A program made the translations under genes and the position numbers. From Eurosta solidaginis (Eukaryota > Arthropoda > Insecta > Diptera > Tephritidae): DNA of 64,000 bases. The notes under the pieces are model-generated. The model saw only the letters and a program-made list of their open reading frames with translations. It was not told where the DNA came from and did no database searches. The stretch lies in NCBI RefSeq assembly GCF_040869045.1, contig NC_090321.1, forward strand, positions 181,445,596 through 181,509,595, written 5' to 3'. Positions 11,392 to 21,352 of this stretch are shown here, piece after piece (position 1 is the first letter of the stretch; every line of letters begins with the position of its first letter).

Positions 11392-12117
11392 TAGCGTTTT
11401 CTTTTCTGAAATAAATTGTTGCCTAAGTAAATGGTAAAGCCTTAATAGAGTTAAGGCTCCATTACTGATACTTAGCATAGACTTGACTTGGCTTGCGAAC
11501 TGTCTCTTACAGTTCTGTTAAATTAACATTGCATGTTACTGATTACTCAAAACTTAACTTGACTTAGAAGTCTGTTGAATTTTGATTTTCTATGTAAGTT
11601 CTAAGTGACGTTTACATTTTGAGAGGCCATTTGTTTGTTTCCATTTTATTTTGACATTTTGTCATACAAATTGACATTTATTTAAAAATAAATTTCAACG
11701 CTGATTATGATGCCAGATATTATGCGCCAAGTGGAGTATAATCGTGGCTAAGTTGCCAAGTTTACGCCAAGTCAAGTCAAGTCTATGCTAAGTATCAGTA
11801 ATGGGGGCTTTACTCCTACCCCAGAAAATTGTCAACATTTATAGTGCATACAAAGAACATTTCAACTCACCATATTCACTCATATTAACATAGTATATGT
11901 GGAACTCAAGAGCGAATTGAGAGTTTTACAGAGTTGCATTGCCACACCGCCATTTTATACAGAGTAAAATTGTAACGCTTTTGTGTTGCGAGCAGGCAAC
12001 AATTTTCACAAAAGAACGAAATACCCCGTAAAGGTGTTGCCTGTTTTTTAGAATAGAACAACAACCCTTGCGCGACGTGCAAAAAGCGTAACACTTTAGC
12101 CAGAAAAGAAAACGCTA
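11392..12117 (-). mobile_element. Tourist/PIF-like MITE, copy 1, carrying a nested MITE
   Basis: The ends TAGCGTTTTCTTTTCTG and CAGAAAAGAAAACGCTA are inverted repeats. The element is flanked by TAA on both sides (11389-11391 and 12118-12120). It matches the uninterrupted 366-bp copy at 20511-20876 in the opposite orientation, and copy 3 at 48566-49713. A three-base TWA target is typical of the PIF/Harbinger superfamily. The excess length is the inserted element at 11454-11809. The reading frame at 11906-12145 is part of the MITE and not a gene. Confidence 0.8.
11454..11809. mobile_element. 356-bp MITE nested in MITE copy 1
   Basis: Inverted termini of about 40 bp begin AGGCTCCATTACTGATACTT on the left. 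On the right they end with GTATCAGTAATGGGGGCT. Compared with the empty site in the copy at 20511-20876, the host sequence GAGTTACTCC has been split with TTA repeated on both sides (11451-11453 and 11810-11812). TA as the duplication cannot be excluded. Confidence 0.75.
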
Positions 12118-12120
12118 TAA

Positions 12121-12671
12121 AATCGCCTACCCTCAAGAGCTGCATGAGTTAGTGGGTAAGTTTGAGCTCGCGCTAACAACTTCATACAACACATCCAACC
12201 CAGTTAGTATTTTTTAAAAGAAGTCCCCATCGCGGTCAAATGGGGAACTTAGAAAACTTAGAGTAGCAGTAAGGAAGGCGTTCAAATATTGCTGGACAAC
12301 CAAAGTGGGACAGCAATACCGGGAAACACTCAAATATTAAAAAAAAAACTGTTAGGGCAGGAAAGGCTGTTTCCTGGCAATCCTTCCGCTTCTCATCGAT
12401 TAATGGTGCCATACCATAACGCCAAAGCCATAACCATATCATAGCCAACCAAATGGTTTTGGTTTTTCGCCGTATCCATAACCTAGAAATATTTGAGTTG
12501 GAGAATTTATTAACTGTTTGTGGATTGTATTTATTTTTTTGGATACGTTTTGACTAGGAAACTTTTTTTTTGTGGTATATGTTTGTAATTTTTTGCGTTT
12601 TTTTAATTTTTATGAAATTTTCACGATTTTTAGGTTAAGGCACCAATAATTGATGCCAATTTGATATGGAT
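12121..12671. other. No gene; degenerate copies of the hairpin motif below
   Basis: 12396-12446 contains ATCGATTAATGGTGCCATAC and CATAACGCCAAAGCCATAAC, similar to the loop of the hairpin at 12672-12879. The rest is AT-rich and unassigned. Confidence 0.4.
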
Positions 12672-12879
12672 AAAGGGCTAATTAATGGTGACTTATAACC
12701 ATAATGCCATAACCAGATAAAACAGCTGATTGAACCTACCTTATGGAAATCAATGTAATCGATTAATGGTGCCGTACCATAACGCTAACTCGATTACATT
12801 GATTTCCATAAGGTAGGTTCGATCAGCTGTTTTATCTGGTTATGGCTTTATGGTTATGTCACCATTAATTCGCCCTTAA
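12672..12879. repeat. Long hairpin (about 95-bp inverted arms)
   Basis: The left arm starts AAGGGCTAATTAATGGTGAC and the right arm ends with GTCACCATTAATTCGCCCTT. The arms match through AACAGCTGAT and ACCTTATGGAAATCAATGTA and leave a loop of about 35 bp. The structure looks like a MITE or the remains of a foldback element. I see no convincing target duplication. Confidence 0.65.
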
Positions 12880-13073
12880 GTAAAAATATGGTTACGACTA
12901 TGGCGTTAGGGTTAAGGAAGTTTAACTGGCCCTTATATTAGGGCAACAATAACAGAACCAAACCTTCGACTTTGATTTTTAAGGTTTTTTCATGACCTAC
13001 TAAGAAAATTTTCATTTGATTGTAAAAACTGTTATCGACAACGTTTTTAGCGCTTCCCAAGGCATGCGGTTCT

Positions 13074-14398
13074 ATGTACCGGAGCGAGTCGGGATTTTTC
13101 CCGACCAAGGACTGTCATTTCAGTGTGACCCCATTTAATTTGTTGCGTCCCTCCCACAAATTGTCATCCTCCCAGCAGCTCCTTGCAGCAGGACTGCTCC
13201 ATATTCTCTTACTCCGGGAAGGCATCGAATCCAATCCGGGTCCGTCTCCTGACCCCGGTCCTGAGGAATGGTTTTGCTGCATCTGCCGGAAAAGAATCTT
13301 TTTAGGACGGTCATACTCTGTTCAGTGTGTCTCGTGTAAGGGATGGTTGCATCGGACAGGTTGTTCTGGGCTTGATCCCAAAACCCGACGTCCACGTAAC
13401 TTTTATAAATCTTTTGTGGCTCCTTGCTGTTCACGCCCAAGGGCGTCCCGTAGTCTACGCACTTTCATAAACTTCAAAAAAGGAAAGTGGGAAGAATATA
13501 AATCTTTTACAGACAACCGCTTTGCTGCCCTCCCTATCCCGACTGATGCCCGCCAAGGGGAGTGTGCCTTCCGTAAGGTCATTGAATCCGCCTCGGCACG
13601 TTTCATTCCCGCCGGAAGAATTCCCGAAATCCGGCCCCACTTCCCGGCGGAGGCCGCAAACCTAGCGAGGGAACGTGACCTTATAAGACAGCTTGATCCA
13701 GGCGACCCCCAAATAAGGGATATAAACCAACGCGTCAGATTGCTTGTGGACGAACACAAGCGTGCGAAATGGGAGGAGCACCTGAGAGGTTGTAACCTCT
13801 CTACCGGTGTGGGTAAACTTTGGTCCACCGTAAAGTCCCTATCGAATCCGACTAAGCACAAAGACAAAGTTTCCATCGCCTTTGGCGACAAAGTGCTGTC
13901 GGATGCGAAAAAATGCGCGAGCGCTTTCTGCCGACAATATATAATGCATCCTACGGTCGACAAAGATAGACGGAGAGCCAATAGACACGCACATAAACAC
14001 AAATTCAGCGCGTCACCAATCACCATCACCGCTAAAGAGGTTGAGGACGCCATTGGTCGCGCTAAACCATCCAAAGCAGTGGGCTCAGACGGCATAGCCA
14101 GGCCGATGCTTAAAAGCCTAGGGAAAGAGGGTTTCAAATATTTAGCGCATGTCTTCAATCTGTGTCTTTCCATCTTTGTCATACCCGAGAAATGGAAAAT
14201 GGCCAAGGTGGTCCCGCTACTAAAGCCTGGGAAACCAGCTAAGATAGGAGAGTCGTATCGTCCGATATCTCTCCTATCGCCAGTAGCAAAGACGCTTGAA
14301 GCCATTTTGCTCCCTTATTTCCAAGCAAATTTGCAGCTAGCCTCTCATCAGCATGGCTTCAGAAAACTCCATAGCACTACCACCGCGCTAAATGACGT
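13074..14398 (+). pseudogene. Non-LTR ORF: 2A-like peptide, PHD-like finger, endonuclease deleted, partial reverse transcriptase
   Basis: The frame is open for 467 codons, of which about 442 belong to the element. Residues 50-57 are GIESNPGP, a 2A-like signature. Residues 68-97 hold a Cys/His cluster (C68, C69, C71, C85, C88, H93, C97) resembling a PHD/zinc-binding finger. At about residue 120 the protein jumps directly to FINFKKGKWEEYKSFTDNRF, which normally follows the apurinic-like endonuclease. That domain of roughly 200 residues is therefore missing without loss of frame. Residues ~315-440 are the reverse transcriptase fingers (KAVGSDGI, WKMAKVVPLLKPGK, SYRPISLLSPVAKTLE, HQHGFRK). The palm with the YxDD box is absent. 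A complete relative would retrotranspose alone; this copy cannot. The start ATG is the first in frame after the conserved 5' end. Confidence 0.75.
13221..13244 (+). other. 2A-like ribosome-skipping motif within the retroposon frame
   Basis: The codons encode GIESNPGP preceded by a leucine-rich stretch (LLHILLLRE). The canonical signature is D-V/I-E-x-N-P-G-P; here the first position is G. In the known class, translation separates between the final G and P and releases a short N-terminal peptide. Whether this variant is active is unknown. Confidence 0.6.
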
Positions 14399-14774
14399 GT
14401 GTAAAGCTGGCAGACCCAAGTGCTCAAAAATAAGTTTAAGTTGTTTGAGAATTAAGTGCATTTTAGGTGCTATTTAGGGCCACAAAAGATAATTTAGGTG
14501 CTCATTTGGTGTTTGAGATATTCGCAAAAAAGTGTGGGTCTGCTAGGTTAACGTCAAGCTAGCAGACCCACAACTTAAATTTCATTTTTTTTTAATAAAA
14601 TATATATCAAAATTAGGAGCTATTTAGGTGCTTTTTAGGGTCACAAAATATAATTTACGCTTTCATTTCGTTTTCGAGATATTCGCAAAAAAGTGTGGGT
14701 CTGCTAGGTTAATGTCAAGCTAGCAGACCCACAACTTAAATTTCATTTTACTTTAAATAAAAAATATATCAAAA
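14399..14774 (+). repeat. 162-bp tandem repeat, left part
   Basis: About two units. Each contains TTAGGAGCTATTTAGGTGC (or a variant) and a perfect 13-bp stem: GTGGGTCTGCTAG, a spacer and CTAGCAGACCCAC. The array continues after the inserted Helentron-like element at 19015. The junction with the retroposon at 14398 is sharp. Confidence 0.75.
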
Positions 14775-14884
14775 CAAGTAAGGAAGGCTAAGTTCGGGTG
14801 TAACCAAGCATTACATACTCAGTTGAGAGCTATGGAGACAAAATAAGGAAAATCACCATGTAGGAAAATGAAACTAGGGTAACC

Positions 14885-16345
14885 CTGGAATGTGGTTGTA
14901 TGACGTGTATCAAATGGAAGGTATTAAAGAGTATTTTAACAGAGAGTATGCCATAGTTCTATGGATGGACGCCATTTAGGGATATCGCCATAAAGGTGGA
15001 CCAGGGCTGACTCTAGAATTTGTTTGTACGATATGGGTATCAAATGAAAGGTGTTACTGAGCATTTTAAGAGGGAGTGGGCATTAGGTCTATAGGTGGAC
15101 GCCTTTTCGAGATATCGCCATTAAGGTGGACCAGGGGTGACTCTAGAATGTGTTTGTACGATATGGGTATCAAATGAAAGGTGGTAATCCGGTAACACAG
15201 CACCATTAAGGTGCTGGCCCGACCATCTCGGGAACGATTTATATGGCCACATTAAACCTTCAGGCCATCCCTCCCTCCCCACCCCCAAGTTCCATGAGGA
15301 GCCAGGGGTGACTCTAGAATGTTTGTACGATATGGGTATCAAACGAAAAGTGTTACTGAGCATTTTAAGAGGGAGTGGGCATTAGGTCTATAGGTGGACG
15401 CCTTTTCGAAATGTCGCCATTAGGGTGGGCCAGGGTGACTCTAGAATGTGTTTGTATGATATGGGTATCAAATGAAAGATGGTAATGAGTATTTTAAAAG
15501 GGAGTAATCCTTAGTTCTATAGGTGGACGCCTTATCGAGATATCGCCATAAAGGTGGACCAAGGGTGACTCTAGAATGTTTGTACGATATGGGTATCAAA
15601 CGAAAGGTGTTACTGAGCATTTTAAGAGGGAGTGGGCATGAGGTCTATAGGTGGACGCCTTTTCGAGATATCGTCATTAGGGTGGGCCAGGGGTGACTCT
15701 AGAATGTGTTTGTACGATATGGGTATCAAACGAAAGTTGTTACAGAGCATTTTAAGAGGGAGTGGGCATTAGGTCTATAGGTGGACGCCTTTTCGAGATA
15801 TCGCCATTAGGGTGGGCCAGGGGTGACTCTAGAATGTTTGTACGATATGGGTATCAAACGAAAGGTGTTACTGAGCATTTTAAGAGGGAGTGGGCATTAG
15901 GTCTATAGGTGGACGCCTTTTCGAGATATCGCTATTAGGGTGGGCCAGGGGTGACTCTAGAATGTGTTTGTACGATATGGGTATCAAATAAAAGGTGGTA
16001 ATGAGTATTTTAAAAGGGAGTAATCCTTAGTTCTATAGGTGGACACCTTTTCGAGATTTCGCCATAAAGGTGGACCAAGGGTGACTCTAGAATGTTTGTA
16101 CGATATGGGTATCAAACGAAAGGTGTTACTGAGCATTTTAAGAGGGAGTGGGCATTAGATCTATAGGTGGACGCCTTTTCGAGATATCGCCATTACGGTG
16201 GGCCAAGGGTGACTCTAGAATGTGTTTGTACGATATGTATATCAAATTAAAGGTATTAATGAAGGTTTTAAAAGCGAGTGGCCCTTAGATGTATATGTGA
16301 AGGCGTTCTCGCGATATCGACCAAAATGTGGACCAGGTGATCCAT
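14885..16345 (+). repeat. Central minisatellite of the Helentron-like element
   Basis: Roughly ten units share GTGACTCTAGAATGTGTTTG, then TACGATATGGGTATCAAA, GAGCATTTTAAGAGGGAGTG, GGTCTATAGGTGGACGCC and TTTCGAGATATCGCCAT. Units vary in exact length (about 130-150 bp) by small indels. Confidence 0.8.
15187..15302 (-). mobile_element. SINE-like fragment inside the minisatellite
   Basis: The reverse complement contains CTCCTCATGGAACTTGG, GGAGGGAGGGATGGCCTGAA and TAAATCGTTCCCGAGATGGT. It matches about 1030-1155 of the SINE-like element. It has neither the head nor the CAA tail, and the minisatellite resumes on both sides. This suggests capture by recombination or gene conversion rather than retroposition. 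Confidence 0.75.
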
Positions 16346-18382
16346 AAAATCATCTGTCGGGTACTGCTAATTTATTTATAAATGCAATACCACTAACAGT
16401 ATTCCTGCCAAGATTCCAAGGCTGTTGATTTCGCCTTGTAGAACTTTTTCATTTTCTTCTACTTAATATGGTAGGTGTCACACCCATTTTACCAAGTTTT
16501 TTCCAAAGTTATATTTTGCGTCAATAAACCAATCCAGTTACCATGTTTCATCCCTTTTTTCGTATTTGATATAGAATTATGGCATTTTTTCATTTTTCGT
16601 AATTTTCGATATCGATAAAGTGGGCGTGGTTATGGTCGGATTTCGGCCATTTTTTATACCAAGATGTTCAAGATGTACCAAGTGAGTTCAGATAAGTATC
16701 GGTTTTTGCTCAAGTTATTGTGTTAACGGCCGAGCGGAAGGATAGACGGTGGACTGTGTATAAAAACTGGGCGTGGCTTCAACCGATTTCGCCCATTTTC
16801 ACAGAGAACAGTTACCGTCATAGAATCTATGCCCCTACCAAATTCGAGAAGGATTGGTTAATTTTTGTTCGACTTATGGCATTAAAAGTATTCTAGACAA
16901 ACTAAATGAAAATGGGCGGAGCCACGCCCATTTTGAAATTTTCTTTTATTTTTCTATTTTGTTGCATCATGTCATTACTGGAGTTGAATTTTGACTTAAT
17001 TTACTTATATACAGTAAAGATATTAAATTTTTTGTTAAACTCTAGAATGTGTTTGTACGATATGGGTATCAAACGAAAGTTGTTACAGAGCATTTTAAGA
17101 GGGAGTGGGCATTAGGTCTATAGGTGGACGCCTTTTCGAGATATCGCCATTAGGGTGGGCCAGGGGTGACTCTAGAATGTTTGTACGATATGGGTATCAA
17201 ACGAAAGGTGTTACTGAGCATTTTAAGAGGGAGTGGGCATTAGGTCTATAGGTGGACGCCTTTTCGAGATATCGCTATTAGGGTGGGCCAGGGGTGACTC
17301 TAGAATGTGTTTGTACGATATGGGTATCAAATAAAAGGTGGTAATGAGTATTTTAAAAGGGAGTAATCCTTAGTTCTATAGGTGGACACCTTTTCGAGAT
17401 TTCGCCATAAAGGTGGACCAAGGGTGACTCTAGAATGTTTGTACGATATGGGTATCAAACGAAAGGTGTTACTGAGCATTTTAAGAGGGAGTGGGCATTA
17501 GATCTATAGGTGGACGCCTTTTCGAGATATCGCCATTACGGTGGGCCAAGGGTGACTCTAGAATGTGTTTGTACGATATGTATATCAAATTAAAGGTATT
17601 AATGAAGGTTTTAAAAGCGAGTGGCCCTTAGATGTATATGTGAAGGCGTTCTCGCGATATCGACCAAAATGTGGACCAGGTGATCCATAAAATCATCTGT
17701 CGGGTACTGCTAATTTATTTATAAATGCAATACCACTAACAGTATTCCTGCCAAGATTCCAAGGCTGTTGATTTCGCCTTGTAGAACTTTTTCATTTTCT
17801 TCTACTTAATATGGTAGGTGTCACACCCATTTTACCAAGTTTTTTCCAAAGTTATATTTTGCGTCAATAAACCAATCCAGTTACCATGTTTCATCCCTTT
17901 TTTCGTATTTGATATAGAATTATGGCATTTTTTCATTTTTCGTAATTTTCGATATCGATAAAGTGGGCGTGGTTATGGTCGGATTTCGGCCATTTTTTAT
18001 ACCAAGATGTTCAAGATGTACCAAGTGAGTTCAGATAAGTATCGGTTTTTGCTCAAGTTATTGTGTTAACGGCCGAGCGGAAGGATAGACGGTGGACTGT
18101 GTATAAAAACTGGGCGTGGCTTCAACCGATTTCGCCCATTTTCACAGAGAACAGTTACCGTCATGGAATCTATGCCCCTACCAAATTCGAGAAGGATTGG
18201 TTAATTTTTGTTCGACTTATGGCATTAAAAGTATTCTAGACAAACTAAATGAAAATGGGCGGAGCCACGCCCATTTTGAAATTTTCTTTTATTTTTCTAT
18301 TTTGTTGCATCATGTCATTACTGGAGTTGAATTTTGACTTAATTTACTTATATACAGTAAAGATATTAAATTTTTTGTTAAA
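15697..18382 (+). repeat. 1343-bp tandem duplication within the Helentron-like element
   Basis: 15697-17039 and 17040-18382 are almost identical at a constant offset of 1343 bp. I noticed one substitution (CATAGAATC against CATGGAATC). The first copy ends TTTTTTGTTAAA and joins directly to CTCTAGAATGTG in mid-unit. The duplication is therefore recent, or an assembly artefact. Confidence 0.85.
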
Positions 18383-18831
18383 ATTTGAATTAAAAAATTT
18401 TTTTTTTAAAAAGTGGACGTGTTCTTCATCCAATTTTGCTAATTTTTATTTAGCGCATATATAGTAATAGTAGTAATGTTCCTGCCAAATTTCATCATGA
18501 TATCTTCAACGACTGCCAAATTACAGCTTGCAAAACTTTTAAATTATCTTCTTGTAAAAGTGGGCGGTGCCACGCCCATTGTCCAAAATCTTACTAATTT
18601 TCTATTTTGCGTCATAACGTCAATCCATCTACCAAGTTTCATCGCTTTAACCGCCTTTGGCAATGAATTATCTCATTTTTTCGGTTTTTCGAAATTTTCG
18701 ATATCGAAAAAGTGGGCGTGGTTATAGTCCGATATCGTTCATTTTAAATAGCGATCTGAGATGAGTGCCCAGGAATCTACATACCAAATTTCATCAAGAT
18801 ACCTCAAAATTTACTCAAGTTATCGTGTTAA

Positions 18832-18872
18832 CGGACAGACGGACGGACGGACGGACGGACGGACGGACGGAC
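18832..18872 (+). repeat. GGAC tetranucleotide microsatellite
   Basis: A run of GGAC units follows the conserved TTATCGTGTTAACGGACAGAC; the second copy of the element (near 59067) has only two or three units. Confidence 0.85.
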
Positions 18873-19014
18873 ATGGCTCAATCAAATTTTTTTTCGATAC
18901 TGATGATTTTGATATATGGAAGTCTATATCTATCTCGATTCCTTTATACCTGTACAACCAACCGTTATCCAATCAAAGTTAATATACTCTGTGAGCTCTG
19001 CTCAACTGAGTATA

Positions 19015-19428
19015 AAAATTAGGAGCTATTTAGGTGCTTTTTAGGGCCACAAAAGATAATTTAGGTTTTCATTTAGTTTTCGAGATATTCGCAAAAAAGT
19101 GTGGGTCTGCTAGGTTAACGTCAAGCTAGCAGACCCACAACTTAAATTTCATTTTATTTTAAATAAAAAATATATCGAAATTAGGAGCTATTTAGGTGCT
19201 TTTTAGGGCCACAAAAGATAATTTAGGTTTTCATTTAGTTTTCGAGATATTCGCAGAAAAGTGTGGGTCTGCTAGCTTAACGTGAAGCTAGCAGACCCAC
19301 AACTTAAATTTCATTTTATTTTAAATAAAAAATATATCGAAATTAGGAGCTATTTAGGTGCTTTTTAGGGCCACGAAAGATAATTTAGGTTTTTATTTTG
19401 TTTTCGAGATATCGATGGCGCGATATCG
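19015..19428 (+). repeat. 162-bp tandem repeat, right part
   Basis: Units start TTAGGAGC at 19019, 19181 and 19343, giving an exact 162-bp period. The last unit is partial and runs into unrelated sequence after TTTTCGAGATATCG. The first two carry the GTGGGTCTGCTAG/CTAGCAGACCCAC stem. Confidence 0.8.
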
Positions 19429-19792
19429 GTTAACTTTCGTCCATACAATGTATATGTACATATGTATATTAATTAATCAGTTGTCGGGATTATAATTTTA
19501 TTATAGTGCTGTCGGAATGGACAGTATTTTGAGCAGCTGATTTATATTTAACACACAATATGAAGGGCTGCCATGCCTGGGAGGTTGGAAGAGGACGTGA
19601 TTCCAAGCCACCCGCCCAAATTATTTGAACCCGCGATAAGGGTGGGAGGTTGAAGAGGACGTGATTGCAAGCCAATCCACCCAAATCATTTCGTATTTAT
19701 GGTGACATTCTTACCCATTTCAGGAAAACCGCTGCGGTTTTCTACGGATTCATGTAAGATCACCAAAAGAATTTGGCCGGACTACAATCATA
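19429..19792. other. Unassigned sequence with a short imperfect duplication
   Basis: GGGAGGTTGGAAGAGGACGT at about 19579 recurs as GGGAGGTTGAAGAGGACGTG at about 19645, each followed by ATT-CAAGCC and CACC. No coding signal. Confidence 0.5.
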
Positions 19793-20066
19793 AAAACTGA
19801 AGATATACTAAAATTGTCTAGGAAAGATATATATAGGATGACAACCAAATATATGGGGATTTACCTTCAACGAACTGTGCAGGAGATGCAGCCAAGAAGG
19901 TTGTAAGGGAAACAGTCACCCATTTCCTCTGCAAGTGTTCAGCCCTAAATAATATCAGGTACCGAACTCTGGGCGGTTTCATGCTGTCCGATCTAAAGGA
20001 GGTATCAAAATGCTACATACATAAATGACATAACAGGTTTATTGAACTAACAAAATGTTTCGAATA
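19793..20066 (+). pseudogene. C-terminal tail of an I/LOA-like retroposon with RNase H
   Basis: The translation contains ETVTHFLCKCSALNNIRYRT, followed by LGGFMLSDLKEVSKCY and, after a stop, NRFIELTKCF. The HFLCKC-A pattern matches the tail after RNase H in LOA/I-type elements; compare HLLCQCPAL at 24829-24855. Stops and a shift within the upstream zinc-binding part make it a pseudogene. Only the last ~90 residues are recognisable. Confidence 0.6.
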
Positions 20067-20507
20067 AAAATAAGCTCACTGCATAGATTATTATACATAA
20101 TAACTAATTGCTTCCAGGAGAAAGTGCATCAAAATGACGCTTAGAGCGCTACTTTGGCCCAGTCGCGCCGGGCGGACAGCACACCAACCAACCAATAAGC
20201 AGCGGCATTTATGACCTATATCAAATTTAAGTCCCATGCCAATTTTTGCTGTTATGGTAATAAATAGAAAATAAGAAATGCTCATCACGAAGGTTTTACT
20301 TATGGTTACCGTCTAAAAAAGTCTAGATATGGAATATAAAGAGGATGTAGGTTTAAGAATTTTAACTATGTTTTTTTTTTTTGACAAGCCTTTGCACTCG
20401 GAATTTATAACCGTAGCCTCAACTTAATCAATTCCTGCTACACTGAGCAATCAAATAAAAAAATACAACAATTAAGCAACTCGAAAATATTTACTCGACA
20501 TCCAAAC
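20067..20507. other. No gene recognised
   Basis: Mixed AT-rich sequence without recognisable motifs or repeats. Confidence 0.4.
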
Positions 20508-20510
20508 TTA

Positions 20511-20876
20511 TAGCGTTTCTTGTCTGGCTAAAGTGTTACCCTTTTTGTACGCCGCGCAAGGGCTGTTGTTCTATTCTAAAAAACAGGCAACGCATTTACG
20601 GGTTATTTCGTTCTTTTGTGAAAACTGTTGCCTGCTCGCAACGCAAAAGAGTTACACTTTTACCCTGTATAAAATCGCGGTGTGGCAGTGCAACTCTGTG
20701 AAACTCTCAATTCGCTCTTAAGTTCCACATATACTCTGTTAATATGAGTGAATATGGTGAGTTGAAATGTTCTTTGTATGTACTATAAATGTTGAACATT
20801 TTCTGGGGTAGGAGTAACTCTATTAAGGCTTTACCATTTACTTAGGCAACAATTTATTTCAGAAAAGAAAACGCTA
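20511..20876 (+). mobile_element. Tourist/PIF-like MITE, copy 2 (uninterrupted, 366 bp)
   Basis: The element begins TAGCGTTTCTTGTCTGGC and ends TCAGAAAAGAAAACGCTA. It is flanked by TTA at 20508-20510 and 20877-20879. It serves as the empty-site reference for the insertions within copies 1 and 3. Its internal open frame, with a translation containing QGLLFYSKKQAT, also appears in the other copies and carries no domain. Confidence 0.85.
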
Positions 20877-20879
20877 TTA

Positions 20880-21352
20880 GATACATATGTATGTATATGG
20901 CACCCTAGCAGAGAAATTAACAGGGGAGCCGCATTGCAGCAAAATCTAATATTCTTGGAACCAAAACCAACCTATTCAAATTTTATTATCGAAGAAGACC
21001 TCTTTTACGCACCTCAAAACTTATTGGCTGGAGCGTTCTGCGGTCTGTCTACAGATGCCATTGCCTTGAAAAAGGTACGATTGTATCTGATATCTGCCCA
21101 GCAAACACGGTTTCTAACGGTAGAGAAATATTGTAATTGTACATTAAAATTCTAGTGTAGTTCTCTAATGCATTTCGAATCGAAAACTAGGTTAGAGAAC
21201 TAGGTTAGATTTCGACTGTAAAACGATTCGATAAACACTACAAATGCGATGTTATGATTATTGTCACAGTTTTCGTTTATTTGCACGACATGATCATTCA
21301 ACCTTAGTTATACAAACAAAATAAAAATAGTGAAAAGTTGTGTGGAAATATT
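20880..21352. other. No gene recognised
   Basis: A plus-strand frame at 20934-21155 (containing LAGAFCGLSTDAIALKKV) has no motif that I recognise and is probably chance or a decayed element. Confidence 0.35.

Larger units (their letters stand above)
13050..14398 (+). mobile_element. 5' portion of a Jockey-like non-LTR retroposon
   Basis: The block carries the start of a retroposon frame and ends abruptly inside the reverse transcriptase, where the 162-bp repeat begins. The 5' region CGGTTCTATGTACCGGAGCG (13068-13087) has a second, minus-strand copy near 50150-50252, which marks this as a repeated element 5' end. The left boundary is approximate. Confidence 0.7.
14775..19014 (+). mobile_element. 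Helentron/DINE-1-like non-autonomous element, 4.2 kb
   Basis: The element starts CAAGTAAGGAAGGCTAAGTT and ends CTCTGCTCAACTGAGTATA. It is bounded by AAAA within the split 162-bp repeat. Near the ends TACTCAGTTGAGAGCT and AGCTCTGCTCAACTGAGTA form subterminal inverted repeats. The centre is a tandem array of ~150-bp units. Near the 3' end is a GGAC microsatellite (18832-18872). Subterminal inverted repeats, central tandem repeats and a GTCY-type microsatellite are described for DINE-1/Helentrons. A shorter relative lies at 56680-59220. No helicase frame is present. The superfamily call is from architecture only. Confidence 0.65.

Noticed and set aside
11906..12145. Frame with QGLLFYSKKQAT-type translation, also at 20533 and 48589
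   Set aside because: It lies within the Tourist-like MITE and follows its copies; it has no domain and is broken by indels.
14775..19014. Tc1/mariner or other TIR transposon as the class of the 4.2-kb element
   Set aside because: The inverted repeats are subterminal, there is no TA duplication, and the GGAC microsatellite and central minisatellite fit Helentrons better.
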